DNA of 64,000 nt, taken from Pseudomonas sp. BSw22131 (GTDB lineage: Bacteria > Pseudomonadota > Gammaproteobacteria > Pseudomonadales > Pseudomonadaceae). The notes below the pieces were generated by a model. The model was not told where the DNA came from. It ran no database searches and worked only from the letters and a program-made list of their open reading frames with translations. This document shows positions 55,350-64,000 of the stretch, in pieces. Location: positions 4,464,001 through 4,528,000 of the forward strand of contig NZ_CP113949.1 of assembly GCF_026810445.1 (NCBI RefSeq). The letters run 5' to 3'. Both the position numbers and the translations under genes were made by a program. The first letter of the stretch is position 1, and every line of letters starts with the position of its first letter.

Positions 55350-56946
55350 TGCCAGCGTCGCCATTCGGCCGCGCAACCCTTGGGAAGCCATAGACCTTGG
55401 GGTGCTGATGGTGCAAGAGCATCGCAGCCTTCTAATGATCAGTTGGGCAATGGTGACGCTGCCGGTGTTCGCCCTTCTCACAGCCGTGCTGTGGGACTAT
55501 CCGTCGCTTGCGATTTTTCTGTTCTGGTGGCTGAAGCCTCTGTACGAGCGCCTTACGCTGCTGATCCTCTCTCAAACATTGTTTGGCATAACGCCTACAT
55601 TAAAGCAGGCCCTGCTTGCCTGGCCCCGGGCGCTGAAACCGCAGTTACTGGCGAGCCTGACCTGGCGCCGCCTGAGCCTCAGCCGAAGTTTCAAACTGCC
55701 GGTCCAGCAGCTCGAAGGGCTGTCGGGCACGGAGCAAGCACATCGTATTGCGACGCTCAGCCGGGACGGGCTAAGCGCTGCCCGCTGCCTTACCTCGGTG
55801 GGGAGTGCACTCGAAATGTGCCTATGGGTCGGCCTGATGGGGTTGTTCTATTCGCTGCTTCCCCAGCAGGTAGAGATCGACTGGTCATGGCAAAGCCTGC
55901 TCGAAGTCGAAGGTCAGTGGACATGGCTCGAGCATCTCACCAACGCCTTCTATGCGCTGGTGCTGATGGTTTGGGGCCCCCTTTATGTCGCATGCGGTTT
56001 TAGCCTTTATCTGAACCGGCGTACCCAGCTTGAGGCATGGGACATCGAGCTGATATTTCGACGGATGCGCCAGCGGCTGACGGGTAGCGCCTACGCAATC
56101 CTGCTCGGCTGCGCCCTCTTGTTATCAATACCAGCCACGCCGGTCATGGCCGACGAAAGTTTGCTGCCTCCCCGAGACGCTCAGACCTACAGTTGCCCGC
56201 TTCCGCCGCTGGACCAACCTGACGCCGAAGACTCCGTGGCCGCGCCTGCAAGCCCTCGCCTGCTCGAGCAGGCGCTGACGAGCAAAGCATCCGAAACCGC
56301 CATCAAAGGTGTGTTGGAGAATCCGCCATTCAAAAATCCCAAGACTGTTTCGGGCTGGCGCATTGACCAAAAGCCTGACGTCAAACAGGCGAGAAGCAGT
56401 GCAGCGCCTTCCTGGGTGGCGGATATGATGCGCAGCCTTCTGGCCGTCGCCTCGTTACTGGCCAACGCCGTAGAAGTTTTGCTGTGGACGGCGATTGCCG
56501 TGTCAGTGGGGTGGTGCGCATGGCGATACAGAAGCTGGATCGGAACATTCGTCAGCGGCAGCGAGCGCAAGACTGCGCCGCGCCCCACAACACCACAGCA
56601 ACTCTTCGGCTTGCAGGTCAATACACAGAGCCTGCCCGGTGACGTCGCCACAAGCGTAGAAGCGCTCTGGACACAGCAGCCGCGCGAAGCATTGAGCTTG
56701 CTCTACAGAGCCCTTCTGAATCGATTGCTCACGGATTACCAATTGCCCCTGAAAAACGCGGACACCGAAGGTCAGGTGCTTCAGCGTATCGCCACGCTGA
56801 ATCAGCCATCGCTGCAGGATTTCAGTCGAATCCTGACCTCTCATTGGCAGAACCTTGCCTACGGCCATAGCTTGCCGCCACTTGATGCGCAGCAAGCGCT
56901 GTGTGATGAGTGGCGCCGCTTGTTCCCGACAGGTAAATCAGTATGA
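55336..56946 (+). CDS. DUF4129 domain membrane protein
   Basis: A 536-residue protein. The N-terminal region (1-260) has several membrane segments. A linker with a possible processing site at about residues 250-275 (LLLSIPATPVMA) follows. A helix comes near 390-410 and a C-terminal cytosolic DUF4129 domain after 460 (AREALSLLYRALLNRLLTDYQLPL). It overlaps the SpoIIM gene by 14 bases and the next start by 4. Role unknown; part of the same membrane module. Confidence 0.82.
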   Translation: MRLTDASVAIRPRNPWEAIDLGVLMVQEHRSLLMISWAMVTLPVFALLTAVLWDYPSLAIFLFWWLKPLYERLTLLILSQTLFGITPTLKQALLAWPRALKPQLLASLTWRRLSLSRSFKLPVQQLEGLSGTEQAHRIATLSRDGLSAARCLTSVGSALEMCLWVGLMGLFYSLLPQQVEIDWSWQSLLEVEGQWTWLEHLTNAFYALVLMVWGPLYVACGFSLYLNRRTQLEAWDIELIFRRMRQRLTGSAYAILLGCALLLSIPATPVMADESLLPPRDAQTYSCPLPPLDQPDAEDSVAAPASPRLLEQALTSKASETAIKGVLENPPFKNPKTVSGWRIDQKPDVKQARSSAAPSWVADMMRSLLAVASLLANAVEVLLWTAIAVSVGWCAWRYRSWIGTFVSGSERKTAPRPTTPQQLFGLQVNTQSLPGDVATSVEALWTQQPREALSLLYRALLNRLLTDYQLPLKNADTEGQVLQRIATLNQPSLQDFSRILTSHWQNLAYGHSLPPLDAQQALCDEWRRLFPTGKSV

Positions 56947-58160
56947 ACCGCCGCGCACAGGTGGGCATCGTGCTGCTGGCTCTGGTCATCATCGGTGCTT
57001 TCAGCCTGCCGCTTTTTCAGCGACTGGAGCACTATCAGGAAGTCGTCGACCAAGGCCCGTCTCCCGAGGCCCGTGCCAATCCTTACCTCGCTGCGCAACA
57101 TTTCTTGCAGCTGCGATCAATTCCTGTGAGCGTTATCGAAACGCTGCATGGGCTTCCCGATAATCGACAGCGCACCCAAAGCCTGATGCTGCTCGACACG
57201 CGAGAAGACATGACGCCCGCCGAAGTGGAACGCGTCCTGGCGTGGGCCCGATCAGGAGGGCGTCTGCTGTTCGTTGCAGAACAACTGTGGGATGACAAAA
57301 AGGGCCGAAGCGGCGATCTGCTGCTCGATCAGTTGCAGATCCATCAATTTCTCACCCAGGGGTTGCGCGATCAGGAGAGGCGCCGGGAAATGAACATGAT
57401 CAAGCCCGTGATCCCGTTGAGCCCGACCTTTGCATCCACCCCGCAGACGCCATGGCCAGAGCTGACTCGTCTTTACGTGCAAAACGAAACCGACCCGGCT
57501 TATATGAGTTTTGATCCGGAGTTTCATCTGGACGACCCTCAGGACCACGCGCAATCCTGGGCGAATAGCGCCGACGCTACGCACATGCTCCAGATGATTT
57601 ACGGCAAGGGCCTGATCACTGTGGTGACCGACGCCAATCTGTGGAAAAACCGCTCAATCGGCAAATACGACAACGCCTGGCTGTTGTGGTATCTGACGCA
57701 GGACACCGACGTCACGCTGCTGCTTCGTACAGAACATGCGGATTTGTTCAGCCTTTTAAATAAGCACTTTCCTCTGGCGCTTACCTCGCTGACCTTGTTG
57801 ACGATGCTCACATTGTGGCGAGTGGGCATGCGTGAGGGGCCGTTGCAGCCAGCCCCTGAAAGAGCACGCCGACAATTGTCCGAACACCTGCGTGCCAGCG
57901 CCGACTTTCTCTTGAGACGCAGAGGACAACAGCTGCTGTTGCGTACGCTGCAAACCGACATCCTGCGCCGTGCCCGGCAACGTCATCCGGGATTTGACGG
58001 GTTAGTCGTCGCAGAACAATGGCAGGCGCTTGCACGTCTGACTCGTCAACCGGTCAGCGCCGTCGGCCAGGCGCTACGACCTCGTCCGAGCGAGCGTCTT
58101 TCCCGATCGGAATTCACCCGTCAGGTTGCCTACCTGCAAACCCTCAGGAATGCCTTATGA
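56943..58160 (+). CDS. DUF4350 domain protein
   Basis: A 405-residue protein with an N-terminal signal-anchor (VGIVLLALVIIGAFSLPLFQ). Then a DUF4350 glutamine-amidotransferase-like domain (AQHFLQLRSIPV, VLAWARSGGRLLFVAEQ) covers about residues 40-240. A second hydrophobic segment near 280 (FPLALTSLTLLTMLTLW) and a basic C-terminal tail follow. The gene set is normally followed by a MoxR-type ATPase gene. Here, the next bases encode nothing related, so the cluster is cut at about 58160. Confidence 0.83.
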   Translation: MNRRAQVGIVLLALVIIGAFSLPLFQRLEHYQEVVDQGPSPEARANPYLAAQHFLQLRSIPVSVIETLHGLPDNRQRTQSLMLLDTREDMTPAEVERVLAWARSGGRLLFVAEQLWDDKKGRSGDLLLDQLQIHQFLTQGLRDQERRREMNMIKPVIPLSPTFASTPQTPWPELTRLYVQNETDPAYMSFDPEFHLDDPQDHAQSWANSADATHMLQMIYGKGLITVVTDANLWKNRSIGKYDNAWLLWYLTQDTDVTLLLRTEHADLFSLLNKHFPLALTSLTLLTMLTLWRVGMREGPLQPAPERARRQLSEHLRASADFLLRRRGQQLLLRTLQTDILRRARQRHPGFDGLVVAEQWQALARLTRQPVSAVGQALRPRPSERLSRSEFTRQVAYLQTLRNAL

Positions 58161-58269
58161 TCCGGTACTCGAAAACCGTTAGATTCCTGCCATAGTGAAA
58201 TCAACATCTTAGAAGCTCATAGGTCTTGGTACTGAGCAATGGGCAGCTGTTCAGTGCAGGAGATAGCAG

Positions 58270-58596
58270 ATGGAGCTTGTGTGGGCTACAGAGGATTTGG
58301 TAATTGTCGGGCAGCCCTATGCGGGGTTCCCTATCCTGCTTTAGGACTCAATGGAGAGTTGCGTCCCGGTCAACCAGTTCTTTCGTCACTACCTGCTTCG
58401 CGGGGCCATCGGTTCTAAGCGTTCGTGGCCCAATACTGGCCGAGCGCTTTACGACTTTTTCAGCTTTCTTGGAGCCCATGGAATTGATGGGCGTGACGTG
58501 GATCGTGGTGAGGCCAAAACCCTTGTGGCAGCCTATCGAGACTACTGCTTGGTGACGTGCGGACTGGCGCTGAACACCACCCGCCAACGCATGTAG
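58270..58596 (+). pseudogene. Tyrosine recombinase, N-terminal fragment with stop
   Basis: From ATG 58270, 24 residues (MELVWATEDLVIVGQPYAGF...) run to an in-frame TAG. The frame then continues as VNQFFRHYLLRGAIGSKRSW, the core-binding domain of a phage/transposon integrase, up to LALNTTRQRM and a stop. The catalytic domain (R...HxxR...Y) is missing. It is a broken integrase left beside the cut gene cluster. Confidence 0.7.
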
Positions 58597-58780
58597 TGGT
58601 CAACTGATCCCGACCGTACATTGCCCACATAAAGCGTGATGAGAGTGGTCAATGTGGCACCCATCAGAAATCGCGGCTCAGCTATTAGTAATGAGCAGTG
58701 GTAGGCCTCCTGAGTCAAAGGCGCCGTGAGGGATTTACAGTTCAGGCAAATTGCCTCGCAAGCCGTTAAAGCCAAAGCAC
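58597..58780. other. Scar sequence after the integrase fragment
   Basis: No gene supported. It is the join between the integrase fragment and the TetR gene stop, with no recognisable repeat. Confidence 0.35.
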
Positions 58781-59407
58781 TCAGTGCAGTAAACCGGCGA
58801 TGTGAACCAGCTTCAGGCCCCACCCCACTCGCTCGGGAATGGCTTGAATCAGCTGCCCCCGGTCCTCCCCCAGCAGCGCTCTAAGCTGATGGGGGGCGAA
58901 CACCAGGTCGATGAATTGACGGGCCAGTGCGTCAGGGTCCGTGGGTTGGTCTGGGCCCGCCAATATGGCCGAACGTACCCTAATGAAACCGCCTTCCCAC
59001 CCGATGCGATTTACTTCAGCCGCCAGCAGCGGGGCGCGGGTGGAGGTTGCTATCACCAGGCGCATCATTGCCAGGGTATCGGCTTGCAGCGCGTGCTCGA
59101 GGATGCCCTGGCCTACATGCCGCAGGCGGCCTTCCAGTGGGAGCGTGGGCGTTGTTTCAGCAGGCATTAGCAATGTGGCCACGTGGCGCTGCACGACTGC
59201 TTCGAACAGCGCCTCTTTATTAGCGTAACGAGCATAGAGGGTGGCTTTGCTGGCGCAGGCCGCCCGGGCGATGTCTTCGCATGAGGTGCCTTCGAAACCG
59301 TCGGCCAGAAAGCGCTGCAGCGCTGCATCCAGCAACCGACGCTCGGCCTCACCCGCCTGATTCTGCTTGGGCCTGCCGCCTTTGGATTTGGTCTTGATCA
59401 ACGTCAT
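58781..59407 (-). CDS. TetR family repressor
   Basis: A 208-residue protein from ATG 59407 (MTLIKTKSKGGRPKQNQAGE...). The helix-turn-helix is at about residues 35-60 (GTSCEDIARAACASKATLYARYANK) and an AcrR-like C-terminal domain follows. A TTG start at 59443 is unlikely because an operator-like palindrome overlaps that point. It probably regulated the oxidoreductase and epoxide hydrolase genes at 61119-63190, from which an IS element now separates it. Confidence 0.88.
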   Translation of the reverse strand: MTLIKTKSKGGRPKQNQAGEAERRLLDAALQRFLADGFEGTSCEDIARAACASKATLYARYANKEALFEAVVQRHVATLLMPAETTPTLPLEGRLRHVGQGILEHALQADTLAMMRLVIATSTRAPLLAAEVNRIGWEGGFIRVRSAILAGPDQPTDPDALARQFIDLVFAPHQLRALLGEDRGQLIQAIPERVGWGLKLVHIAGLLH

Positions 59408-59441
59408 GGCCGGCAACTTACAGACGTCTTGTTTGTTCGTC

Positions 59442-59465
59442 AACTAAACGGTAACGTTCAGTTAA
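59442..59465. promoter_or_regulatory. Putative TetR operator
   Basis: AACTAAACGGTAACGTTCAGTT is an imperfect 22-bp palindrome 35 bases upstream of the TetR start, in the position of an auto-operator. Confidence 0.6.
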
Positions 59466-59535
59466 ATTGAGACAGGTAACCGCCGCTTCTACCCATTCAG
59501 ACTGTGTGAAAACCTAGCCAACCCGCCCCAGATCT

Positions 59536-61056
59536 AAGAAAATGCCCCGCATCGAAAGATGCGGGGCATTTTCTTATGGCGTACATCCAGGGCGAATCTC
59601 GAAACCAGACCAGCCTGTTTCCGGTTTCCATCGACGAAGTCATTCCCGAAGACCATCTCGTCCGGGTCATTGATGCCTATGTTTCGCGCCTTGATCTCCG
59701 GGTTCTGGGGTTTGATAAAGCCATCCCAAAGGCAACGGACGTCCACCTTACAACCCCGCCGATCTGCTCAAGCTCTACATCTATGGCTACTTCCAGCGCA
59801 TACGGTCTTCGCGCCGGCTCGAAGCTGAGTGCCAACGCAACATCGAAGTCATGTGGCTGCTCAACCGCCTCGCGCCGGACTTCAAAACCATCGCCGACTT
59901 CCGCAAGGATAACGCTACCGCGTTCTCTGCAACCTGCCGCGCGTTTGTTCAGTTCTGCCGAACCGCAGGCTTGGTCAAAGGTGATCTGGTCGCCATCGAT
60001 GGCAGCAAATTCAAGGCTGTCGCTTCGGCCCGTCGTCACATCAGCACCAAGCACCTCAAGCGCGATCAGGAAAAATTGGACCGCCGCATAGCCAAGTATC
60101 TAGAGGATTTGGACTGCGCAGATCGCGACGAAAATGAAGAGGTGGTTGATCGAAGCGCTGTTAAGACGGTGCTGGCAAAACTGACCGCCAAACGGGACGA
60201 CTACCTGACCTGCCAGGCGCTGATGGACGAACTGCAGATCACCCAATTCATCAGCACCGAAAGCGACGCGCGGATGATGCGAGCCCCGCAGGGCATGGCC
60301 GTTGCCTACAACGTGCAGACCGCAGTCGACGCTGAAAACAGCCTGATCGTGCACCACGAAGTGACTCAGGAAGGCGATGATCGCAAGCAACTGGAGCCGA
60401 TGGCAAAAGCGACTCAGGAAGTCCTTGAACAACCGAATCTGACCGTTACTGCAGATGCCGGCTATTCAAACGGCGAGCATTTTCAGGCCTGTGATGACGC
60501 CGGCATCACGGCGTACGTACCGATTAATCGGGGCAACAACATTGAAGACCCCACTTTTTTTGGCCGGGACGATTTTAACTACGACCAGCAAAACGACCGC
60601 TACCAATGCCCGGCCGGGCATTTTTTGCCCCTGCTGCAACTGAACAAGGGACAGCGAATCTACCGCGCAAACGCTAATGACTGCGGCTCCTGCCCCCTTA
60701 AACATCGATGCACCAAGAGCCGCTATCGCTCGATCAAGCGACACGTTCACGAAGAAGCTTTTGAAAGAATGAAGCAGCGAATGCAGGCACATCCTGAGAT
60801 GGTTGATGCCCGAAGAAGCATCGTCGAACACCCGTTTGGCAACCTCAAACAATGGATCTACGGCAATGGCCGGTTCTTGCTTCGCCAGCTAAAGGGTGCG
60901 CGAACGGAAATGGCGCTTGCGATAAACGCCTATAACCTGAAAAGGGCTATCAACGTCCTGGGCGTGCGCCGAATGATGGAGTTGCTGGCCTGAGGAAGGC
61001 CTTTTTTCTCTCTGTATAAATGGGAAATGCCCCGAGGTGATCGGGGCATTTTTTTG
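59536..61056 (+). mobile_element. IS1182-family insertion sequence
   Basis: About 1.5 kb. Inverted ends carry AAAATGCCCCG at the left (59539 on) and AAAAATGCCCCG, reversed, at the right (to about 61055). Each end can fold by itself: the left forms AAATGCCCCGCATC-GAAA-GATGCGGGGCATTT, the right CCCCG...CGGGG with a T run. Both would stop outside transcription. One transposase gene, frameshifted, lies inside. No target duplication could be confirmed by eye. Confidence 0.8.
59576..60993 (+). pseudogene. IS1182-family transposase, frameshifted
   Basis: From ATG 59576 the frame reads MAYIQGESRNQTSLFPVSID and continues to KATD. The expected text GRPPYNPADLLKLYIYGYFQ then continues in the next frame from about 59738, so one base is missing near 59737. 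The second frame carries the DDE parts (KGDLVAIDGSKFKAVAS, VTADAGYSNGEHF, and a late RRSIVEHPFGNLKQWI with the Glu) and ends at 60993. A sequencing error would be the other explanation. Confidence 0.85.
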
Positions 61057-61118
61057 GTTAGCTGCTGGTTATCTGGTTTTCACACGGTCTGCATTCAAGC
61101 CGACTAAGAGAGCGCTCT

Positions 61119-62039
61119 GTGAATCACGCTACTGCTTTACCCATTGTGGTTGCTGGCGCTACAGGAGATTTAGGCCACCGCGTAGTGCGTGCGCTGGCAG
61201 AGCGCGGCGCCCATGTAATAGCGCTGGTTCGGCCAGGCGTTGAGCAAGTCCGGCTGAATGGCCTGCGCAACAGCTGCACGACGATCACGCCCGTTTCATT
61301 GGATGACGCTCAGGGCCTGCGTCGTGCCATTGCTGGCTCGGGTTGTGTGGTGTCTACGCTCAACGGCCTGGAAGAGGTGATCATTGAGCAGCAGTGCATG
61401 CTGTTGGAGGCCGCTGTAGCGGCTGGGGTACCCAGGTTCATTCCCTCGGATTATTCGCTCGACTACACCCGTACCCGCCCTGGAGATAACCGCAACCTGG
61501 ACCTTCGCCGGCGCTTCGCCACCCTGCTTGATAGGGCCGACATTACCGTTACCTCTATCCTGAACGGTGGCTTTCTCGAGCTGCTCGAAGGCGACGCACC
61601 TATCGTGCTACCCGGACGCCGAGTGCTGCATTTCGGTGACGCACAACAACCATTGGACTTCACGGCCAAGGACGACGTAGCCTCCTTCACCGCCGATGCT
61701 GCGCTCGATCCCCACACTCCACGTTTTCTGCGCATTGCCGGTAACACCCTGCCGCCTGCGCAGATCGCCCGCATCTTGACCGAGCTGACCGGGCAGCGCT
61801 ACCGCACCCTGCGCCCTGGGAATATCGGCACGCTGTCCGCCCTTATCTACGTGGTGCGCGCGCTCACGCCGTCTAGTGAAAAGCCCTTCCCAGCCTGGCA
61901 AGGCATGCAATACCTGCGAGACATGATGAGTGGGCGGGGCAAGCTGCTCAACCTGGATAACGACCGCTACGGCCAACGTAAATGGGCATCCGTGCATGAC
62001 ACACTGGCCCGTACCCATGTGCAAGGGATGAACCAATGA
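61119..62039 (+). CDS. NmrA-like NAD(P)-binding oxidoreductase
   Basis: A 306-residue Rossmann protein starting at GTG 61119 with PIVVAGATGDLGHRVVRAL (GxxGxxG-type nucleotide motif). PRFIPSDYSLDYTRTRPGDN and a substrate part follow, as in the NmrA/isoflavone reductase group. Reduction of a ketone or a redox-sensor role is possible. It overlaps the epoxide hydrolase gene as ATGA; the two form an operon whose promoter side is now occupied by the IS element. Confidence 0.85.
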   Translation: MNHATALPIVVAGATGDLGHRVVRALAERGAHVIALVRPGVEQVRLNGLRNSCTTITPVSLDDAQGLRRAIAGSGCVVSTLNGLEEVIIEQQCMLLEAAVAAGVPRFIPSDYSLDYTRTRPGDNRNLDLRRRFATLLDRADITVTSILNGGFLELLEGDAPIVLPGRRVLHFGDAQQPLDFTAKDDVASFTADAALDPHTPRFLRIAGNTLPPAQIARILTELTGQRYRTLRPGNIGTLSALIYVVRALTPSSEKPFPAWQGMQYLRDMMSGRGKLLNLDNDRYGQRKWASVHDTLARTHVQGMNQ

Positions 62040-63190
62040 CCCACCTTATCAAGCCCTTTCCCCTTCAAGTCCCCCAGGCGCAACTCGACGACCTGGCTCG
62101 GCGCCTGACGCAAACCCGCTGGCCTGACCCAGAAACCGTATCCGACAACAGCCAAGGGCCACGGCTTGAGCGTCTGCGCGCGCTGGTCGAGCGCTGGCGT
62201 AATGGCTATGACTGGCGGGCCACTGAAGCCCAACTCAACCAGTGGAACAGCAGCCGGATCGAGATCGACAGTCTTGGTATTCACTTTCTTCACATCCGCT
62301 CACCTCACCCTGACGCCTTGCCTTTGCTAATGACCCACGGCTGGCCAGGCTCTATTCTTGAGTTCAGGGCGATGATTGGGCCACTCACCGACCCGGCCGC
62401 CCACGGTGGCAAGGCCAGCGATGCGTTCCATTTGGTGATCCCGGCGCTACCGGGCTTTGGTTTCAGTGATAAGCCACGTTCTCAGGGCTGGGGCGTCAGC
62501 AAAACTGCGGCGGCCTGGGCTCAGTTGATGGACCGTTTGGGATATGGCCAGCGCTGGGCCGCCCAGGGAGGGGATTGGGGCGCGGCCGTGACCACCGCCC
62601 TTGGGCAGATGCGCCCACCTGGCCTGATCGGCATTCACCTGAACATGGTGATGTACCGACCCACCGAGGAGGAAGTCGCGCAGGCCACCCCTGAAGAACA
62701 GCGCATGTTGGCCGATGCACAACGCTACGAGCGAGAGCTTTCCGGTTATATGAAAGTGCAAAGCACCCGGCCGCAGTCAGTAGGCTTCGCCTTGGCGGAT
62801 TCGCCCGTTGGCCTGGCGGCGTGGGTGTATGCGCTGTTTCAGGATGCCTCCGACACCGGCGGAGAGCCTGAGCGGGTAATCGAGCTCGATGCGCTCATCG
62901 ACGACATCATGCTGTACTGGCTGCCTAATGCTGGACCCAGCTCGGTCCGTTTCTATTGGGAAGGGATGGACGAAATGCAAAAGCAACGCCCTGCCCCCGC
63001 TGTACCCATCCCAGCGGGCGTGAGCATGTTCCCGGGCGAGTTGCTTCGTCTCTCACGGCGCTGGGCGCAGGCGCGTTTTGACGATCTGAGGTTCTTCGCT
63101 GAAGCCGAGCACGGCGGCCACTTCGCGGCCATGGAAAACCCGGCAACGCTCATCGAGCATGTGCGTGACACCTTCCGCCTGCTGCGTTAA
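62036..63190 (+). CDS. Epoxide hydrolase, microsomal type (EHN domain)
   Basis: A 384-residue protein. The N-terminal EHN domain (residues 1-100, with PFPLQVPQAQLDDLARRLTQTRWPD) precedes the alpha/beta hydrolase domain. The oxyanion motif HGWPG is at 101-105, the nucleophile is Asp170 in GGDWG, and the base is His362 in GGHFAAME. It should hydrolyse an epoxide to a diol, with no signal peptide. Natural substrate unknown. It is the last intact gene before the recombination scar. Confidence 0.9.
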   Translation: MTHLIKPFPLQVPQAQLDDLARRLTQTRWPDPETVSDNSQGPRLERLRALVERWRNGYDWRATEAQLNQWNSSRIEIDSLGIHFLHIRSPHPDALPLLMTHGWPGSILEFRAMIGPLTDPAAHGGKASDAFHLVIPALPGFGFSDKPRSQGWGVSKTAAAWAQLMDRLGYGQRWAAQGGDWGAAVTTALGQMRPPGLIGIHLNMVMYRPTEEEVAQATPEEQRMLADAQRYERELSGYMKVQSTRPQSVGFALADSPVGLAAWVYALFQDASDTGGEPERVIELDALIDDIMLYWLPNAGPSSVRFYWEGMDEMQKQRPAPAVPIPAGVSMFPGELLRLSRRWAQARFDDLRFFAEAEHGGHFAAMENPATLIEHVRDTFRLLR

Positions 63191-63197
63191 TGCGTTC

Positions 63198-63296
63198 GGG
63201 CTTTTCTGTTTATGGCAAAGGTGGGAATCACAGAGCGTTGAAGGAGTGGAAAGCAGAACACGGTTCTGACGTCGTCGAGGGATGGCTGAAGAAATA
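63198..63296 (+). pseudogene. MvaT-family protein, C-terminal fragment
   Basis: The frame ending at TAA 63294-63296 reads VYGKGGNHRALKEWKAEHGS then DVVEGWLKK, the DNA-binding end of an MvaT/MvaU protein (compare KGGNHKTLKEWKAKWG at the end of the mvaT gene). Everything before it is absent, so the first part of the gene was lost in a recombination at about 63200. Confidence 0.8.
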
Positions 63297-63304
63297 AAGC
63301 CGCT

Positions 63305-63613
63305 TCACCTGAAAAAGAGCCCTGATGGCGCTTTTTTTGATGGATGTGTCCCGATTGGAAGAAAGGATCTCGTTGTCAGCGCGCAGCCTCCTGACAATTT
63401 TCCATTGGACGTGCACGACCTAATGAGTAGCGGCCTGGGGTACAGAACATCTGACACCTCCAGCAAGGCCAGCTCGGGAACACGAATGCCCGTGGTGTGG
63501 GTCAGCCATAGCAGCATTACGTCGCGCTCTGGTAAGCGGCCAGTAACGGACGCAACGCGAATCAGGTGTTTAAATTGTCCAGGGCGGAGCGAAGTAGCGC
63601 GGCGGGTTGTCAT
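63305..63613 (-). pseudogene. Tyrosine recombinase fragment
   Basis: From 63613 the frame reads MTTRRATSLRPGQFKHLIRV, then GRLPERDVMLLWLTHTTGIR and VPELALLEVSDVLYP. This is the start of an integrase catalytic domain, with the first conserved Arg in TGIR. After DVLYP the sequence no longer fits the family, so the rest is lost or shifted. It differs from the integrase fragment at 58270. Confidence 0.65.
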
Positions 63614-63741
63614 GCCGCCTCTCTGTCAGGATTGCACGGGAATCGTGCTCAATCTGGAGAGAGTCAGGCCGGGGCCTCCTGACAAGGGAATCAGCAGGCC
63701 CTACCTGATGTTCACGGAAAATGACCTTGTGCGCCACATAC

Positions 63742-63776
63742 AAAAAAGCCCCCGGCATACTCGATACCGGAGGCCA
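63742..63776 (-). terminator. Rho-independent terminator
   Basis: On the minus strand a GCCTCCGGTATCGAG/TATGCCGGGGGC hairpin followed by TTTTTT, 26 bases after the stop of the gene at the right edge. Confidence 0.75.
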
Positions 63777-63801
63777 TTTTTCTGTACAAGGATACGCACC
63801 A

Positions 63802-64000
63802 TCAGTTCAGTCTCGGTGATACCCCGTCGCTAAGCGTGGTATTAAATTCCGAAGCACTGGCGTTATCAAAATGCCGATCAATCAACTCGTCCATTGCATC
63901 TTTCGTGACAACACTCGATGCCTTAAGCGCCTGTAAAGGCTCAACACCAGCAGCAATCATTTTCGTCGCTACCTCGTCTTTAGCATCAAGCGCACGGTGG
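63802..64000 (-). CDS. Hypothetical protein, C-terminal part, cut by window edge
   Basis: The frame is open to the right edge, so the start is outside. The visible 65 residues include ALDAKDEVATKMIAAGVEPL and DAMDELIDRHFDNASASEF and end TLSDGVSPRLN. The segment is helical and charged. No family is recognised from this fragment. A terminator follows the stop. Confidence 0.6.
   Translation of the reverse strand, partial: HRALDAKDEVATKMIAAGVEPLQALKASSVVTKDAMDELIDRHFDNASASEFNTTLSDGVSPRLN

Overview
The window is a stretch of chromosome from a Pseudomonas species, probably of the fluorescens/putida/syringae side of the genus and not P. aeruginosa. The evidence is gene content: an MvaT-type H-NS protein, a TtgABC/TtgR efflux locus with its operator, a pcaIJFTD/pcaR locus, a MifSR/DctBD-like two-component pair beside a 2-oxoglutarate-type permease with a sigma-54 promoter, PurU, SbcB, RsuA, BglX, and REP-type palindromes. 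Protein identities are from motif and family recognition by eye; no search was run.

Layout. 1-1.7 kb: end of a GGDEF protein, a Cys-rich CWC protein, rsuA and a tRNA-Gly(CCC). 1.7-4.4 kb: AT-richer accessory DNA with a three-helix membrane protein, an orphan CdiA-CT-like toxin tip with candidate immunity ORFs, and what looks like a group II intron remnant. 4.4-10.4 kb: GNAT, a secreted MetX-like hydrolase, LysE exporter, glycine-zipper protein, a HigBA-type toxin-antitoxin pair and a DUF4917 protein with SIR2-like motifs. 10.7-14.1 kb: methyltransferase and a LemA-TPM-TPM operon. 14.4-21.5 kb: periplasmic beta-glucosidase, then kinase, sigma-54 activator and permease. 21.8-24.2 kb: LecA-like protein, IS30-family remnant and two paralogous secreted proteins made of 13-residue repeats. 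24.3-32.4 kb: flavin reductase, monooxygenase, AraC and LysR regulators, a TPP-dependent decarboxylase, a DHA2 exporter and a double-Cache protein. 32.7-39.4 kb: ttgR and ttgABC. 39.4-45.8 kb: the lower beta-ketoadipate pathway (pcaD, T, F, J, I) and pcaR, with PcaR-type palindromes at pcaI and pcaR and a possible small RNA. 46.5-58.2 kb: phosphate transporter, flippase-like protein, purU, mvaT, sbcB and an RDD-SpoIIM-DUF4129-DUF4350 cluster that stops where MoxR and DUF58 genes are usually expected. 58.2-64 kb: a recombination-scarred accessory segment with two integrase fragments, a TetR gene cut off from an oxidoreductase/epoxide-hydrolase pair by an IS1182-type element, the last residues of an MvaT-family gene, and an unknown gene running off the right edge.

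How the parts work together: the kinase, activator, UAS pair, -24/-12 promoter and permease form one dicarboxylate-sensing unit. TtgR and its operator control the RND pump. PcaR-type sites frame the pca operon, which converts the enol-lactone to acetyl-CoA and succinyl-CoA. The strongest leads for new biology are the orphan toxin/immunity module, the SIR2-like DUF4917 gene beside the toxin-antitoxin pair, the 13-residue repeat proteins, and the possible PcaR-linked small RNA.
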